From NCBI RefSeq assembly GCF_030824435.1, contig NZ_JAVBXS010000024.1, forward strand, positions 1-64,000: a stretch of 64,000 nt of DNA, given 5' to 3'. Positions 16,637 through 25,310 of the stretch are shown here, in pieces. Each line of letters starts with the position of its first letter. Position 1 is the stretch's first letter. The position numbers and the translations under genes were made by a program. Source of the stretch: Rheinheimera sp. (GTDB taxonomy: Bacteria; Pseudomonadota; Gammaproteobacteria; Enterobacterales; Alteromonadaceae). Under the pieces are notes generated by a model. It saw only the letters and a list, made by a program, of their open reading frames with translations. It had not been told where the DNA came from and did no database searches.

Positions 16637-16682
16637 CCTGTTCCGCTTTGACCGGCAGAACTTTGTGCTTACTTTTTTGCTG

Positions 16683-16913
16683 CTAAAACCGGCGTCTGGT
16701 GGTAAAAGTTGCTGCGTCAATAATGGCCCATAAATGCACTAAAGCGGCAATAATCACCGGTACTATCAGCACCCATAAAAAATAACCCACACCACAAACC
16801 ACAAAAAACAAAATAGCGGCCATTAAACGGCCTTGTACCAACTGGCCTAAACCCGGAATAAAAAAGCTGCATAAAGCTGCTATTACATTACCGCCTGAAC
16901 CTTGTTCTGCCAT
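16683..16913 (-). CDS. Small TM2-like membrane protein
   Basis: 76 residues. Two or three hydrophobic segments (about 8-22, 28-50, 50-68) include the SFFIPGLGQLVQGR motif typical of TM2-domain and related small membrane proteins, with a basic C-terminus TTRRRF. It lies 131 bases downstream of exbD on the same strand, so it could be read from the tonB operon, but the gap suggests it may have its own promoter. Function is unknown. Confidence 0.75.
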   Translation of the reverse strand: MAEQGSGGNVIAALCSFFIPGLGQLVQGRLMAAILFFVVCGVGYFLWVLIVPVIIAALVHLWAIIDAATFTTRRRF

Positions 16914-17044
16914 TGCTGTTCTCCTTTAATGCCTCAGCATAAAAACTGAGATTATCGCAATTTATTGATTAACACAGCATAAATCTGTAACAGCCTGTGT
17001 AGCAGCAGATATAAGGCTGAAACAAGGTCACGCAGACTGATGGC

Positions 17045-17458
17045 TTATTGGGTGGGCTCAGTGACAAAACCCAGTTTTAGTAAACCGGCATTTTGTACCG
17101 CGGCCATGGTTTTTACCACATGCTCGTAAGCAACAGTACGATCGCCACGTAAGTGAATTTCCGGCTGAGGTTTAGCCCCGGCAGCTGCTTGCAGTTTGCC
17201 GGCAAGTTCAGCTTCCGACACTTTTTGTTCATTCCAGAACACTTCACCTTTGGCATTCACTGCCAGCTGAATAGTGCTTGGTTTGGTTTCACTGGGGCTG
17301 TTGCTGGCACGGGGTAAATCTACCTGCACTGAGTGGGTCAGCACCGGCACTGTAATAATAAAAATAATCAGCAGCACCAACATCACGTCGACCAGCGGCG
17401 TCATGTTAATTTCGCTGATGACTTCATCCTGATTGTCAAAATCACCACCAAAAGCCAT
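17045..17458 (-). CDS. exbD: ExbD biopolymer transport protein
   Basis: 137 residues. A short cytoplasmic N-terminus ending INMTPLVDVMLVLLIIFIIT contains the single transmembrane helix with the essential Asp (VDVMLVL), followed by a periplasmic domain (about 45-137). With ExbB it forms the proton-driven motor for TonB. It starts one base after the exbB stop, so it is tightly coupled in the tonB-exbB-exbD operon. Confidence 0.93.
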   Translation of the reverse strand: MAFGGDFDNQDEVISEINMTPLVDVMLVLLIIFIITVPVLTHSVQVDLPRASNSPSETKPSTIQLAVNAKGEVFWNEQKVSEAELAGKLQAAAGAKPQPEIHLRGDRTVAYEHVVKTMAAVQNAGLLKLGFVTEPTQ

Positions 17459-17459
17459 G

Positions 17460-18215
17460 TTAAGCCCCTGTATTTAAAGTGCGGATCTCAGCGGTTTTGG
17501 GCTGATTTTTTCCCTGCGCCGACTTTGGCGCTGCGCCTGTCAGGAAATAAGCATGCAGCTGAAAGGCAAAACGGTTTAATTTGCTGATAATGCCTTTGTT
17601 ACCCCGACTCAGCGCGTTGTAAGCCAGTACGGCCGGAATAGCCACTGCCAAACCAAAAGCTGTCATGATCAAAGCTTCACCCACAGGGCCCGCCACTTTG
17701 TCGATGCTGGCCTGACCGCTGGCGCCAATACCAACCAGCGCATGATAAATACCCCAGACAGTGCCAAATAAACCAACAAAAGGGGAGGTAGAGCCGACTG
17801 ACGCCAGAATGGCCAGGCCTTTTTGCATTTGTTCAGCACTTTCTTCAATAGCGCCTTTTAAGGTGGAGGTTAACCAGTCTGACAGCGGCAATTTGCCGTG
17901 TAAGTCGTCCTGATGGCTGCTGTGATGATCCAGCGCAGCCTGACCTTCGTCGGCCAAAAACCGGAACGGATTACCACGACTGCCCGGCTGGCGGCTGGCT
18001 GCCGATAAAATTTGCAGGCCCTGGCCAAAACTTTGGGCATGCCAGAAATCGCGGCTGGCGTGCGCCACTTTTTGTAACTGCCATAAATGCCAGGCGCGGA
18101 TTAAAATGACACACCAGGACGCCACTGACATGATCAACAAAATCAGCGCTACCGCTTTAATGACACCGTCACCCTGAGCCCAGATACTGGCGACGCCGTA
18201 GGGGTTTTGTTCCAT
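17460..18215 (-). CDS. exbB: ExbB / MotA-TolQ family proton channel protein
   Basis: 251 residues from ATG 18215, preceded by AGGAG. One N-terminal membrane segment (about 15-38) is followed by a cytoplasmic loop and the conserved pair of helices with LASVGSTSPFVGLFGTVWGI and GEALIMTAFGLAVAIPAVLAYN. It forms the pentameric channel around ExbD and energises TonB with the proton gradient. It lies between tonB and exbD in one operon behind a Fur-like box. Confidence 0.93.
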   Translation of the reverse strand: MEQNPYGVASIWAQGDGVIKAVALILLIMSVASWCVILIRAWHLWQLQKVAHASRDFWHAQSFGQGLQILSAASRQPGSRGNPFRFLADEGQAALDHHSSHQDDLHGKLPLSDWLTSTLKGAIEESAEQMQKGLAILASVGSTSPFVGLFGTVWGIYHALVGIGASGQASIDKVAGPVGEALIMTAFGLAVAIPAVLAYNALSRGNKGIISKLNRFAFQLHAYFLTGAAPKSAQGKNQPKTAEIRTLNTGA

Positions 18216-18273
18216 TGTTATGCTCCTTATTTCAAACCGCACTGAGAGCGGTTTGTTTGCTGTTAAAAACTGC

Positions 18274-18930
18274 TCAGCCTGGCTGATTCAGCGCGAATGT
18301 CATGGGCATTTCGTACCAAAAATCTATCGATTGGCCTTGTTGTTTGGCCGGTACAAAACGCCAGTGTTTTACCGCTTGCAGCGCTGCCTGATCTAACCTG
18401 CTAAAACCACTGCTTTTCAGCACGCTGATATTGCCAACAGTGCCGTCAGCTTTCACCAGCAATTTCAGCAGCACTGTGCCTTGCTCTTTTTTCTTGCGGG
18501 ACAACTGCGGATATCTAGGCGCGCGGTTTTGCAAACCCTGCGCCTGCGCTGAAGGGGGTTGCACTGCCGGTGCTGCTTGAGGCGCTGTTTTGGCTGGCGC
18601 TGTTTTTACCGGTTTTGCCACTTCTGGCTCTGGCGCCGGTGCCTGTATCGCCCGCTCCGATGGCGGCGCTTTGGGCAAAGGCTTGGCTTTTGGTGGCTGG
18701 CGTTTTTTCGGTTTGGCTGGTTCAGGCTTGGGCAGCGGTTTTGGTTGTTGTTTTGGCTGTTGTTTAACGACCTGCTCAGGTGCTGGTGGCAATAACAGCC
18801 CAACCATAGTAGGTGGTGCCACCGGTTTGGGTGTGGTGGTATCAGCCTGAGTTAACATCACACCAAGACCCAGGCAGTGGCCAGCAACAACCAGGACGGC
18901 GATCAGCCAATGTGATTTAAACAGTTTCAA
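18274..18930 (-). CDS. tonB: Energy transducer TonB
   Basis: About 218 residues from TTG 18930, nine bases after GGA; a TTG at 18954 would add eight residues without a ribosome binding site. An N-terminal helix (SHWLIAVLVVAGHCLGLGVM) anchors it. A Pro/Lys-rich spacer (about 45-120, many KP and PKP units) spans the periplasm, and a C-terminal TonB domain (about 135-215) contains PRYPQLSRKKKEQGTVLLK and KHWRFVPAKQ. It passes energy to outer-membrane receptors such as the one at 41251. The low-complexity spacer produces large antisense open frames that are not genes. Confidence 0.92.
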   Translation of the reverse strand: MKLFKSHWLIAVLVVAGHCLGLGVMLTQADTTTPKPVAPPTMVGLLLPPAPEQVVKQQPKQQPKPLPKPEPAKPKKRQPPKAKPLPKAPPSERAIQAPAPEPEVAKPVKTAPAKTAPQAAPAVQPPSAQAQGLQNRAPRYPQLSRKKKEQGTVLLKLLVKADGTVGNISVLKSSGFSRLDQAALQAVKHWRFVPAKQQGQSIDFWYEMPMTFALNQPG

Positions 18931-18975
18931 AATGTGAGATCCGGCACCAGGCAAAGCACAAATGCAAAGCTATAT

Positions 18976-18994
18976 GAGAATTATTCGCATTATT
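18976..18994 (-). promoter_or_regulatory. Fur-like box upstream of tonB
   Basis: On the minus strand the 19 bases AATAATGCGAATAATTCTC agree with the Fur consensus GATAATGATAATCATTATC at 14 positions. It lies 45 bases before the preferred tonB start. Iron-dependent repression of tonB-exbB-exbD is expected in gammaproteobacteria. Confidence 0.75.
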
Positions 18995-19218
18995 TCATTT
19001 TTTGCTGAGTCTGACCAGATGTGAAGGGAAAAAAGCCACAGAAAAAGCGTTGTTGTTGATGCAGCGCAACAATGCCGGATGACGGGAGATACTTTAAATA
19101 CCTGAGTTGCTGGCAATCAACCCAATCAGCCCGAGCGGAAGCTGTTGTGATACAACAATGCGGCATTATTGCCAAAAATCGTTGAATTTATTGAACAAAA
19201 CCGGGCAGGCTTTTGGTT

Positions 19219-19250
19219 GTGACAGGTGACAGGTGACAGGTGACAGGTGA
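19219..19250. repeat. Heptanucleotide tandem repeat, 4.5 copies
   Basis: Four perfect copies of GTGACAG (19219-19246) and a partial fifth (GTGA) lie five bases beyond the stop codon of the MTHFR-family gene, in the roughly 325-base gap before tonB. Apart from the Fur box, the rest of the gap holds nothing I can assign. Confidence 0.9.
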
Positions 19251-19255
19251 CCCGC

Positions 19256-20212
19256 TCAGGCCACCTGTTTTTCTGCCAGATGTAATTCCATAGTGGCTTT
19301 TAATAAACGGAACAAACGGATAGAAGCGTCAATTTCTTCTTTTCTGTTGGTCAGACTTTCCACGTTTAGCCCCAGCGGAATATCCAGCGCTGCGCAGTGT
19401 AATAAAATTTGTTGCAGGTTATCGCGGCAAATTTTAATAGATTCATTCAACGGGTTTGCCGCGTCCAGAATGCGGTATTTACTGGCTTGTGGCACTGAAA
19501 TCCCCAGCCACTGCATAAAATCCAGCGTTTGTTCACCACCACAAGGAGTGAAAGTGAGGATAATACGTTGTGGTGTCAGCTGTTGCTGGCGGCAGCTGCG
19601 GGCATAACTTGTGATGAGGTCGATAGTGGCCTGAGCGTTGTATACCGCCTGGGAAATAAAAAACTGGCAACCTTGTCCGGTTTTTTCAATTAAACGTTCA
19701 TGTTCATTGCCTTTTTGCGCATGACGCTCGGCAATGGCAACACCGCCAAGGAAAAACTCAGCTTCATGATTAGCCAGTTGCTGATAAGCGTTACTCAGGC
19801 TCAATTTAATAGTGCCGTTAGAAGAAGGGCTGCCCACCAGCACCAGGTTTTCTAACTGATACTGCTCGCGGCTTTCGCTGAGCCACTGGTTAAATTCAGC
19901 GGCATCACGCTGCGCCACACTTTTATAGGTAATGACATCGCGTCTGGCTTGTTCACGCAGAATGCAGCTGTAGTCGCGTGGGTCTAAAGTGCTGTGAAAA
20001 GCAAAAGGCCGCTCTGCTGCCACTCTGCTGCTTTCATCCTGAATGTCGTATACCACCAGGCCGTCGTATTCCACTTCGTTCAGCCGCGCCAGTAGTTTTT
20101 TGGCGATACGCCGGGTTTTGTCTTCGGCAGTACCAGCTTTAGGTGGTGTGGTGCCAATCAGATAAACACCCTGATTCGGATCAGCAATTTTCTGTTGCAG
20201 CGTTAACGGCAT
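19256..20212 (-). CDS. Methylenetetrahydrofolate reductase family protein
   Basis: 318 residues from ATG 20212, which follows GAGG; the longer frame upstream has no ribosome binding site. It shows the MTHFR-type barrel signatures: LVVYDIQDES, LENLVLVGSPSSNGTIKLSLSNAY, FFLGGVAIAERH, GCQFFISQAVYNAQATIDLI and ILTFTPCGGEQTLDFMQWLGI. The FFISQAVYNA segment matches the (F/D)FI(T/S)Q strand of MetF. E. coli MetF is 296 residues, but this looks like a divergent paralogue rather than the housekeeping enzyme, and no met genes are close. It would reduce a folate C1 unit with FAD, which is inference. Confidence 0.75.
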   Translation of the reverse strand: MPLTLQQKIADPNQGVYLIGTTPPKAGTAEDKTRRIAKKLLARLNEVEYDGLVVYDIQDESSRVAAERPFAFHSTLDPRDYSCILREQARRDVITYKSVAQRDAAEFNQWLSESREQYQLENLVLVGSPSSNGTIKLSLSNAYQQLANHEAEFFLGGVAIAERHAQKGNEHERLIEKTGQGCQFFISQAVYNAQATIDLITSYARSCRQQQLTPQRIILTFTPCGGEQTLDFMQWLGISVPQASKYRILDAANPLNESIKICRDNLQQILLHCAALDIPLGLNVESLTNRKEEIDASIRLFRLLKATMELHLAEKQVA

Positions 20213-20545
20213 AATACAAACCTCAAAGAATAATACGGCTAAGTATACAGATGTTTGGATGGCTGGCCATCCGTGTTTAAATGAATTTTTTCGATGAAGC
20301 AGATGAATAACATTCAAGTTGTGGTGATTTTGCGTCGATCTATGCGCAGGAGCTGCAGCAACAGATGCAGGGAAATGCCTGGTTTCAAAGGCAAAATCAG
20401 GCTTATGTTGCCGTGGTTATTTGTTGCCGAAAGGGCACAAAAATAAAGAAGATCTGTAAAGTGAATTGACATCTTTGCTGTGCTGACATAAATGTGTCAC
20501 ACAACTGGCATACCTTGTCGGTTCACGGATCTCAGGTGGTTGGTT
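20213..20545 (+). promoter_or_regulatory. Divergent intergenic region with a sigma70-like promoter
   Basis: This 333-base region separates the MTHFR-family gene from the GGDEF/EAL gene. A TTGACA (20466-20471) followed at 16 bases by CATAAA (20488-20493) is a plausible promoter for the GGDEF/EAL gene. A small inverted repeat TGACA/TGTCA (20484-20499) overlaps the -10. No gene is supported here. Confidence 0.5.
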
Positions 20546-23416
20546 ATGTCAGGGCGTATTTATTCAGTGCCTTTACTGTTGTTGCTACTGCTGAGCGCTT
20601 TAAGTGTGGCGCTTGCTTCGTACACCCGTCTGATAGAGCAAAACGCTAATCATGGCAAAGCCAGCGTTATTGCCCAACAAATCAGTAATAATCTTGAAGT
20701 TTTTTCGGCAGACCGGCTCAGAGCTGTCGACGATTTAAGGCAGAACTGGCCGGTTTATCATGCCAATCCGGTGGACTGGTTTAATGTGCGGGCCACCACT
20801 TTAAGCAAGGTGTTGCCCGGTTTACATGACATTTTGTTATTGGATGCACAACAGCAAATCCGCTGGAGTATTAACGCCAGTGAACGTTCAGCTTTGGTTG
20901 GCACTTCATTACAATCGCTTGAGCTGACAGAGCTTAGTAGTGCTGCCGGTGGTTTTAACACCGGTTTTTACCTGCGACAGGGCCAGCCTTTTACTTTGGT
21001 CAACAAAGCGATAGACCCACAACAGCCCGCCAAAGGTTTTATCGCCGCCAGTTTTGATATTCAGCAAATTCTGACGGTGCTGGTGGGTGAGCTTGCCAGC
21101 GACGATTTAAGTTTTTATCTGCAGGATGGCTCACATCAGTTGTTCCGTCATGGCCAAATTAATCCCAATGCGCCGGCGGTGAAACAACAACTCAGTTTTG
21201 CCGGCCGGGACTGGCTTTTTGTGATCCAGTCACAACAACATGGTCTGAACAGCGCAGCGCTGGTGTTGTTTGCCGGTTTGTTATCGGCTTTTTTGGTCAG
21301 TGCCATGTTGTTTCGTAAGTTATACCGTGAACAGCAACTGCAGTTGCAACAACAAATGTTTTTGGCGGCAGCCGATGCTTCGCCTGATGCTATCGCTTTA
21401 TATGTGCCGGATCCGGCCCAAAATGATGATTTTGTGCTGCAGCATGCCAACTTGCGGGTGGCTGAATTATTCCGCCCGGGTTTCGACCAGTTGCAGGCGC
21501 TGAGTCTAAAACAACTGTGCCATAGCCTTTGCGCCAGCTCGTTCTGGCCGCTGTGTCTGCGGGTATATCAGCAGAATAAATCTTTTGACGGCATAGTGGC
21601 GGTAGACTCACCGGCGCTGACCCCGGCCTGGTTGCAGTTGCAGCTGGTAAAAGCTGGTGCTGGTCTGGTCATTTCATTACGTGATGTATCCAGCAGTAAA
21701 ATGCACGAACAACAACTGCAAGCCAATGAAGAAAAATATCGCCGGCTGGTGGAAGGTATAGATGGTCATTTTATTTACCGGTTAAATCAGGCCGGTGAAG
21801 TGGATTTTATCAGTCACAGTGTGCAGCAGATTTTAGGTTATAGTCCGGCCGAATTTACCGCCAATCACCGCAGTTATATCAAGCATGAACCTGAACAAAT
21901 GGCGCAGATCCGGGCGCAGTATAAACAGGGCATAGCACCACAACCTTATCAGATTGAATACAAAGCCAAAGACGGCAGCGACCGCCAGATTGAGTTTAGG
22001 GAAAGGCCGGTGTTGGACGAGCAGGGCAAGGTTCTGGCCATTGAAGGTATTGGCCGCGATGTCACCAGCGAACTGTTGCTGCAGCATAAAATCCGTTATC
22101 AGGCCGATCACGACCAGTTGACCGGTTTGCTCAACCGTTATGCTTTTGACAGCAGGCTGCAGCAGCTACTGGCCTCACAGCAGCAAGCTATTTTGTGTTA
22201 CATCGATATGGACCAGTTTAAGCTGGTGAATGACTCTTGTGGTCATCTGGCCGGCGACGAATTATTACGCCATGTTGCCAACATTCTGGCGACTGATTTA
22301 GCAGAGCAGGATGTACTGGCGCGTATTGGCGGTGACGAATTTTGCCTGATTTATATTGGTTGCAGCCTGTTGCAAGCCACCAACAAATTGCAGCAGTTAT
22401 TTGGCCGTATCAGCGCTTTTCGTTTTCGCTGGGAACAGAAAATTTTTACTGTGGCGGCCAGTATCGGCGTGCTGGAATTGTCTGGCCAGCACCTGAACAC
22501 AGTAGATGTATTAAAAGCGGCCGACAGTGCCTGTTATTTTGCCAAGTCGGCCGGGCGCAACAGATACCATATAGTCAACGCCGGTGCCGCTGAGCTGAAC
22601 CACAGACAGAATGAACTGGATTTAGTCAGCCTTATTCAGCAGGCGATAGATCAGCATCAGTTTGAGTTGTATTACCAGCTGATAGTGCCGTTGCAGGCGC
22701 AGGGCGGTGGTGTCCATTATGAAATGTTGCTGCGGCTGAAAGATAATCAGGGCAAGGCGGTGAGCCCGGCGGTGTTTATTCCGCTGGCCGAAAGGTTTGG
22801 TTTAATGCAACACATTGACCGCTGGGTATTTAATCAGGTGCTGGACAGTCTGGAAGCCCACCCGGCCCATCTGGATGAACTGGAAAAAGTGGCCATTAAC
22901 CTGTCGGGTTTGTCATTGGGGGATGAGCAGTTGCTCAGCCATATACTGCAGCGTTTTGCCGGCAGCAGAGTGCCACCTGCCAAAATTTGTTTTGAAATTA
23001 CCGAAACTGCGGCTGTTACCAATATGGCCAGTGCCGGTCGTTTTATTCAGGCGTTAAAACAAATAGGTTGCCGTTTTGCGCTGGATGATTTTGGCGCCGG
23101 TATGTCGTCATTTAGTTATCTGAAAAATATGGCGGTCGATTTTGTCAAAATAGACGGTTCTTTTGTCCGTAATATGGCACTTGATGCGACAGATTACGCC
23201 ATGGTGAAAGCCATAGCCGAAATTGCCGTCAGTCTTGGTAAAACCACCATAGCGGAATTTGTTACAGACCAGCAGGTGAGTCAGCTGCTGACCGAACTTG
23301 GGGTGGCTTATGGTCAGGGTTATGCACTGCACCAACCGCAGCCCTGGCTGGCGTTATTAACTGCCGCACCGGCACCACCCCCACTGAATACAACAGCCGG
23401 AATGGCGCTTTGTTAA
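20546..23416 (+). CDS. Membrane PAS-GGDEF-EAL c-di-GMP signalling protein
   Basis: 956 residues from ATG 20546, seven bases after AGGTGG. The N-terminal helix (about 6-25), a periplasmic Cache-like domain (about 30-235) and a second helix (about 236-256) frame an external sensor. Then come two PAS domains (about 275-400 and 405-520), a GGDEF domain with an intact ARIGGDEF (about 594), and an EAL domain (about 700-940) with YEMLLRL, FEITETA, DDFGAGMSSF and KIDGSF. The inhibitory RxxD site before GGDEF is changed to AEQD. Both activities could be present. The phosphodiesterase metal ligands look complete, so net hydrolysis of c-di-GMP is plausible. Confidence 0.9.
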   Translation: MSGRIYSVPLLLLLLLSALSVALASYTRLIEQNANHGKASVIAQQISNNLEVFSADRLRAVDDLRQNWPVYHANPVDWFNVRATTLSKVLPGLHDILLLDAQQQIRWSINASERSALVGTSLQSLELTELSSAAGGFNTGFYLRQGQPFTLVNKAIDPQQPAKGFIAASFDIQQILTVLVGELASDDLSFYLQDGSHQLFRHGQINPNAPAVKQQLSFAGRDWLFVIQSQQHGLNSAALVLFAGLLSAFLVSAMLFRKLYREQQLQLQQQMFLAAADASPDAIALYVPDPAQNDDFVLQHANLRVAELFRPGFDQLQALSLKQLCHSLCASSFWPLCLRVYQQNKSFDGIVAVDSPALTPAWLQLQLVKAGAGLVISLRDVSSSKMHEQQLQANEEKYRRLVEGIDGHFIYRLNQAGEVDFISHSVQQILGYSPAEFTANHRSYIKHEPEQMAQIRAQYKQGIAPQPYQIEYKAKDGSDRQIEFRERPVLDEQGKVLAIEGIGRDVTSELLLQHKIRYQADHDQLTGLLNRYAFDSRLQQLLASQQQAILCYIDMDQFKLVNDSCGHLAGDELLRHVANILATDLAEQDVLARIGGDEFCLIYIGCSLLQATNKLQQLFGRISAFRFRWEQKIFTVAASIGVLELSGQHLNTVDVLKAADSACYFAKSAGRNRYHIVNAGAAELNHRQNELDLVSLIQQAIDQHQFELYYQLIVPLQAQGGGVHYEMLLRLKDNQGKAVSPAVFIPLAERFGLMQHIDRWVFNQVLDSLEAHPAHLDELEKVAINLSGLSLGDEQLLSHILQRFAGSRVPPAKICFEITETAAVTNMASAGRFIQALKQIGCRFALDDFGAGMSSFSYLKNMAVDFVKIDGSFVRNMALDATDYAMVKAIAEIAVSLGKTTIAEFVTDQQVSQLLTELGVAYGQGYALHQPQPWLALLTAAPAPPPLNTTAGMALC

Positions 23417-23499
23417 CAGCGTAACTTGATGATCGCCGGCAAGTTTAACTAGTAAGCCGCAATCTAAAGCTTCGCCAAGTGGCATGTATTTCCGGCCAC

Positions 23500-25161
23500 T
23501 TAGCTGCAAGGCCTGAATAAATCCAGCTTCGGCTGGTATAACGCCGTTTGCACTGCAAAGTGGCCCAGCAGGCTGTGGAATAAGTTGTCATGGCTGGCGC
23601 TTTGCTGGCTGCGTTGCAACAGGCAGTTGTGCTGAAGTTGTAACGCCTGTTGGCTCTGAGCAGATAACCACCAGATCATCGGCACCTGAGTCTGGGCTTT
23701 GGGTGCCAGCCAATAAGGCAAACCATGCAGATAAACGCCGTTTTCGCCTAAAGATTCACCATGATCAGACAGGTACAACATGGTGCTTTGGTAATGCTGC
23801 TGTTGTTCTAACTGCTTGATAAGCGCAGCTAACAACAGATCGGTAGCCACTATGCTGTTGTCATAAGCATTAATAACCTGTTGCTGCGGGCAGAGTTGCA
23901 ATTGTTTGTCCCGGCATTCCGGCAAAAATTGTTTTTCGTGGTTGCTGCTGCGACGGTAATACTCAGGGCCATGGCTGCCAAGCTGATGCAATACAATCAG
24001 GCGGTCTTGCTGCTGCGGACCGGCCGACAACTGTTGTGCCAGCGCCTGCAGCAAAATATTGTCCGGACAGGGGCTGGCGGCACATAAAGGGTGTTGCTGA
24101 AATAAAAACTGATGCTCCACTCTGTCACATACACCTTTGCAACCAGAGTTATTGTCCAGCCAACTGACCTGTACCCCGGCAAATTGCAGGATATCCAGGA
24201 CATTACTGCTGTTTTTGGCCACGGCTTCTTCATAATGTTCACGACCCATGCCGGAAAACATACAAGGTACAGAATGTGCTGTTGCGGTGCCACAGGCACT
24301 GACATCCCGGAAACTGTAAACTGCGGCCTGGCTGAGCTTTGGATTGGTTGGGCGTTGATAACCGTTCAGCTGAAAATGATCTGCCCTGGCCGTTTCACCT
24401 AATACCAGCACCAGCAGCCGGGCTTTAGCGGTTTTTGCAGTCTTTTGCTTTGCATCCAGCCCAAGTCTGCTGAATTTATCCGGGAACCTTGTTTTCAGCA
24501 GTTGTCCGGACACAGCTGCAGCGGCGCTGATCGGGCTTATGGGTAATGCCAGATGCTTCACTTCACGAAAATTGCGAAAAAATGGCGCCAGCTCGGCATA
24601 AGCAGTACCAACCAATAGCAGTTGGGACAACAACACCAGCGTGACAGCCAGCGCCCAGTGTTTCAGATAGGTTTTGAGTGGCAGTGCACGCAGCCTGATC
24701 AGGCCGCAAAGCAACAGCGGAAATACCATCAGGGTAATGACAGTCCAGCCAAGGTTTAAGCTTAATAAAGCAGTGGCTTCAGCAGTGTCGGTTTCCAGTG
24801 CATTCTGCAGCATGCTTTTGTCAATCAGCACCCCAAAACTATCCATAAAATAAAGACTTAATGCACCACAAAAAAATAGCAGCAGCAATACGGGTTTTTG
24901 CAGTTGGCCTATGCCAAAGACCAGCAACAATAACAGGTTCAGGCTAAACAGCAGCCAGGCTAAACTGAGCTGCAGTATGGTTTGTCCCGGGATTCTGTCC
25001 GCCACAGCGTGGAAAAACGGGCCGTTCAGCAGTATTGTCATACCAAAAGCGGCCAGCACGGCAAATAACAACGGATGCCAGTGCCGCCAACCTTGATGAG
25101 TTTTGTTTATGGTGATGGATTGAGCCGGTGCCGATAAAAAAAGTGGTAAAAACCTGAACAT
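23500..25161 (-). CDS. eptA: Lipid A phosphoethanolamine transferase (EptA family)
   Basis: 553 residues from ATG 25161; a TTG eight codons upstream is the alternative. Five hydrophobic segments occupy the first 190 residues. The periplasmic sulfatase-fold domain follows with LVLGETARADHFQLNGY, the nucleophile Thr in ACGTATAHSVPCM (about 290), the Cys pairs expected to form disulfides, and the metal site YLSDHGESLGENG. It transfers phosphoethanolamine from phosphatidylethanolamine to lipid A at the outer face of the inner membrane; the family includes MCR enzymes. A PmrA-like box and a perfect palindrome lie upstream. Confidence 0.9.
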   Translation of the reverse strand: MFRFLPLFLSAPAQSITINKTHQGWRHWHPLLFAVLAAFGMTILLNGPFFHAVADRIPGQTILQLSLAWLLFSLNLLLLLVFGIGQLQKPVLLLLFFCGALSLYFMDSFGVLIDKSMLQNALETDTAEATALLSLNLGWTVITLMVFPLLLCGLIRLRALPLKTYLKHWALAVTLVLLSQLLLVGTAYAELAPFFRNFREVKHLALPISPISAAAAVSGQLLKTRFPDKFSRLGLDAKQKTAKTAKARLLVLVLGETARADHFQLNGYQRPTNPKLSQAAVYSFRDVSACGTATAHSVPCMFSGMGREHYEEAVAKNSSNVLDILQFAGVQVSWLDNNSGCKGVCDRVEHQFLFQQHPLCAASPCPDNILLQALAQQLSAGPQQQDRLIVLHQLGSHGPEYYRRSSNHEKQFLPECRDKQLQLCPQQQVINAYDNSIVATDLLLAALIKQLEQQQHYQSTMLYLSDHGESLGENGVYLHGLPYWLAPKAQTQVPMIWWLSAQSQQALQLQHNCLLQRSQQSASHDNLFHSLLGHFAVQTALYQPKLDLFRPCS

Positions 25162-25171
25162 GGCGATATTC

Positions 25172-25189
25172 CGGATTGTTATCAATCCG
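25172..25189. repeat. Perfect inverted repeat in the eptA leader
   Basis: CGGATTG (25172-25178) and CAATCCG (25183-25189) flank TTAT. The element begins 11 bases before the eptA ATG on the minus strand and would form a seven-pair hairpin in the leader RNA, overlapping the region where a ribosome binding site is expected. Confidence 0.75.
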
Positions 25190-25208
25190 TGCAGTCTGTA
25201 GCCTTGGC

Positions 25209-25225
25209 CTTAACAGAGTCTTAAA
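25209..25225 (-). promoter_or_regulatory. PmrA (BasR)-like box between eptA and a divergent gene
   Basis: The plus strand reads CTTAAC-AGAGT-CTTAAA; the minus strand, toward eptA, reads TTTAAG-ACTCT-GTTAAG. Known PmrA boxes are two YTTAAK half-sites spaced by five bases, and eptA (pmrC) is a classical PmrA target. The box is about 47 bases from the eptA ATG. It could also serve the plus-strand gene at 25311. Confidence 0.6.
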
Positions 25226-25310
25226 TTGATCACTTTGGGACTGGACAAAATCTTGTGCCGAACTTTGGCTGCACATCAAAGCATCGATTTAACTGCTGGG
25301 AGACAAATGA

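Noticed and set aside
18559-18850. Trp/Phe/Gly-rich open frames on the plus strand opposite tonB
   Set aside because: They are shadows of the Pro/Lys-rich TonB spacer.
20330-20460. Short open stretch reading DFASIYAQELQQQMQGNAWFQ between the MTHFR-like and GGDEF/EAL genes
   Set aside because: No start, ribosome binding site or recognisable family; too short to call a gene remnant.
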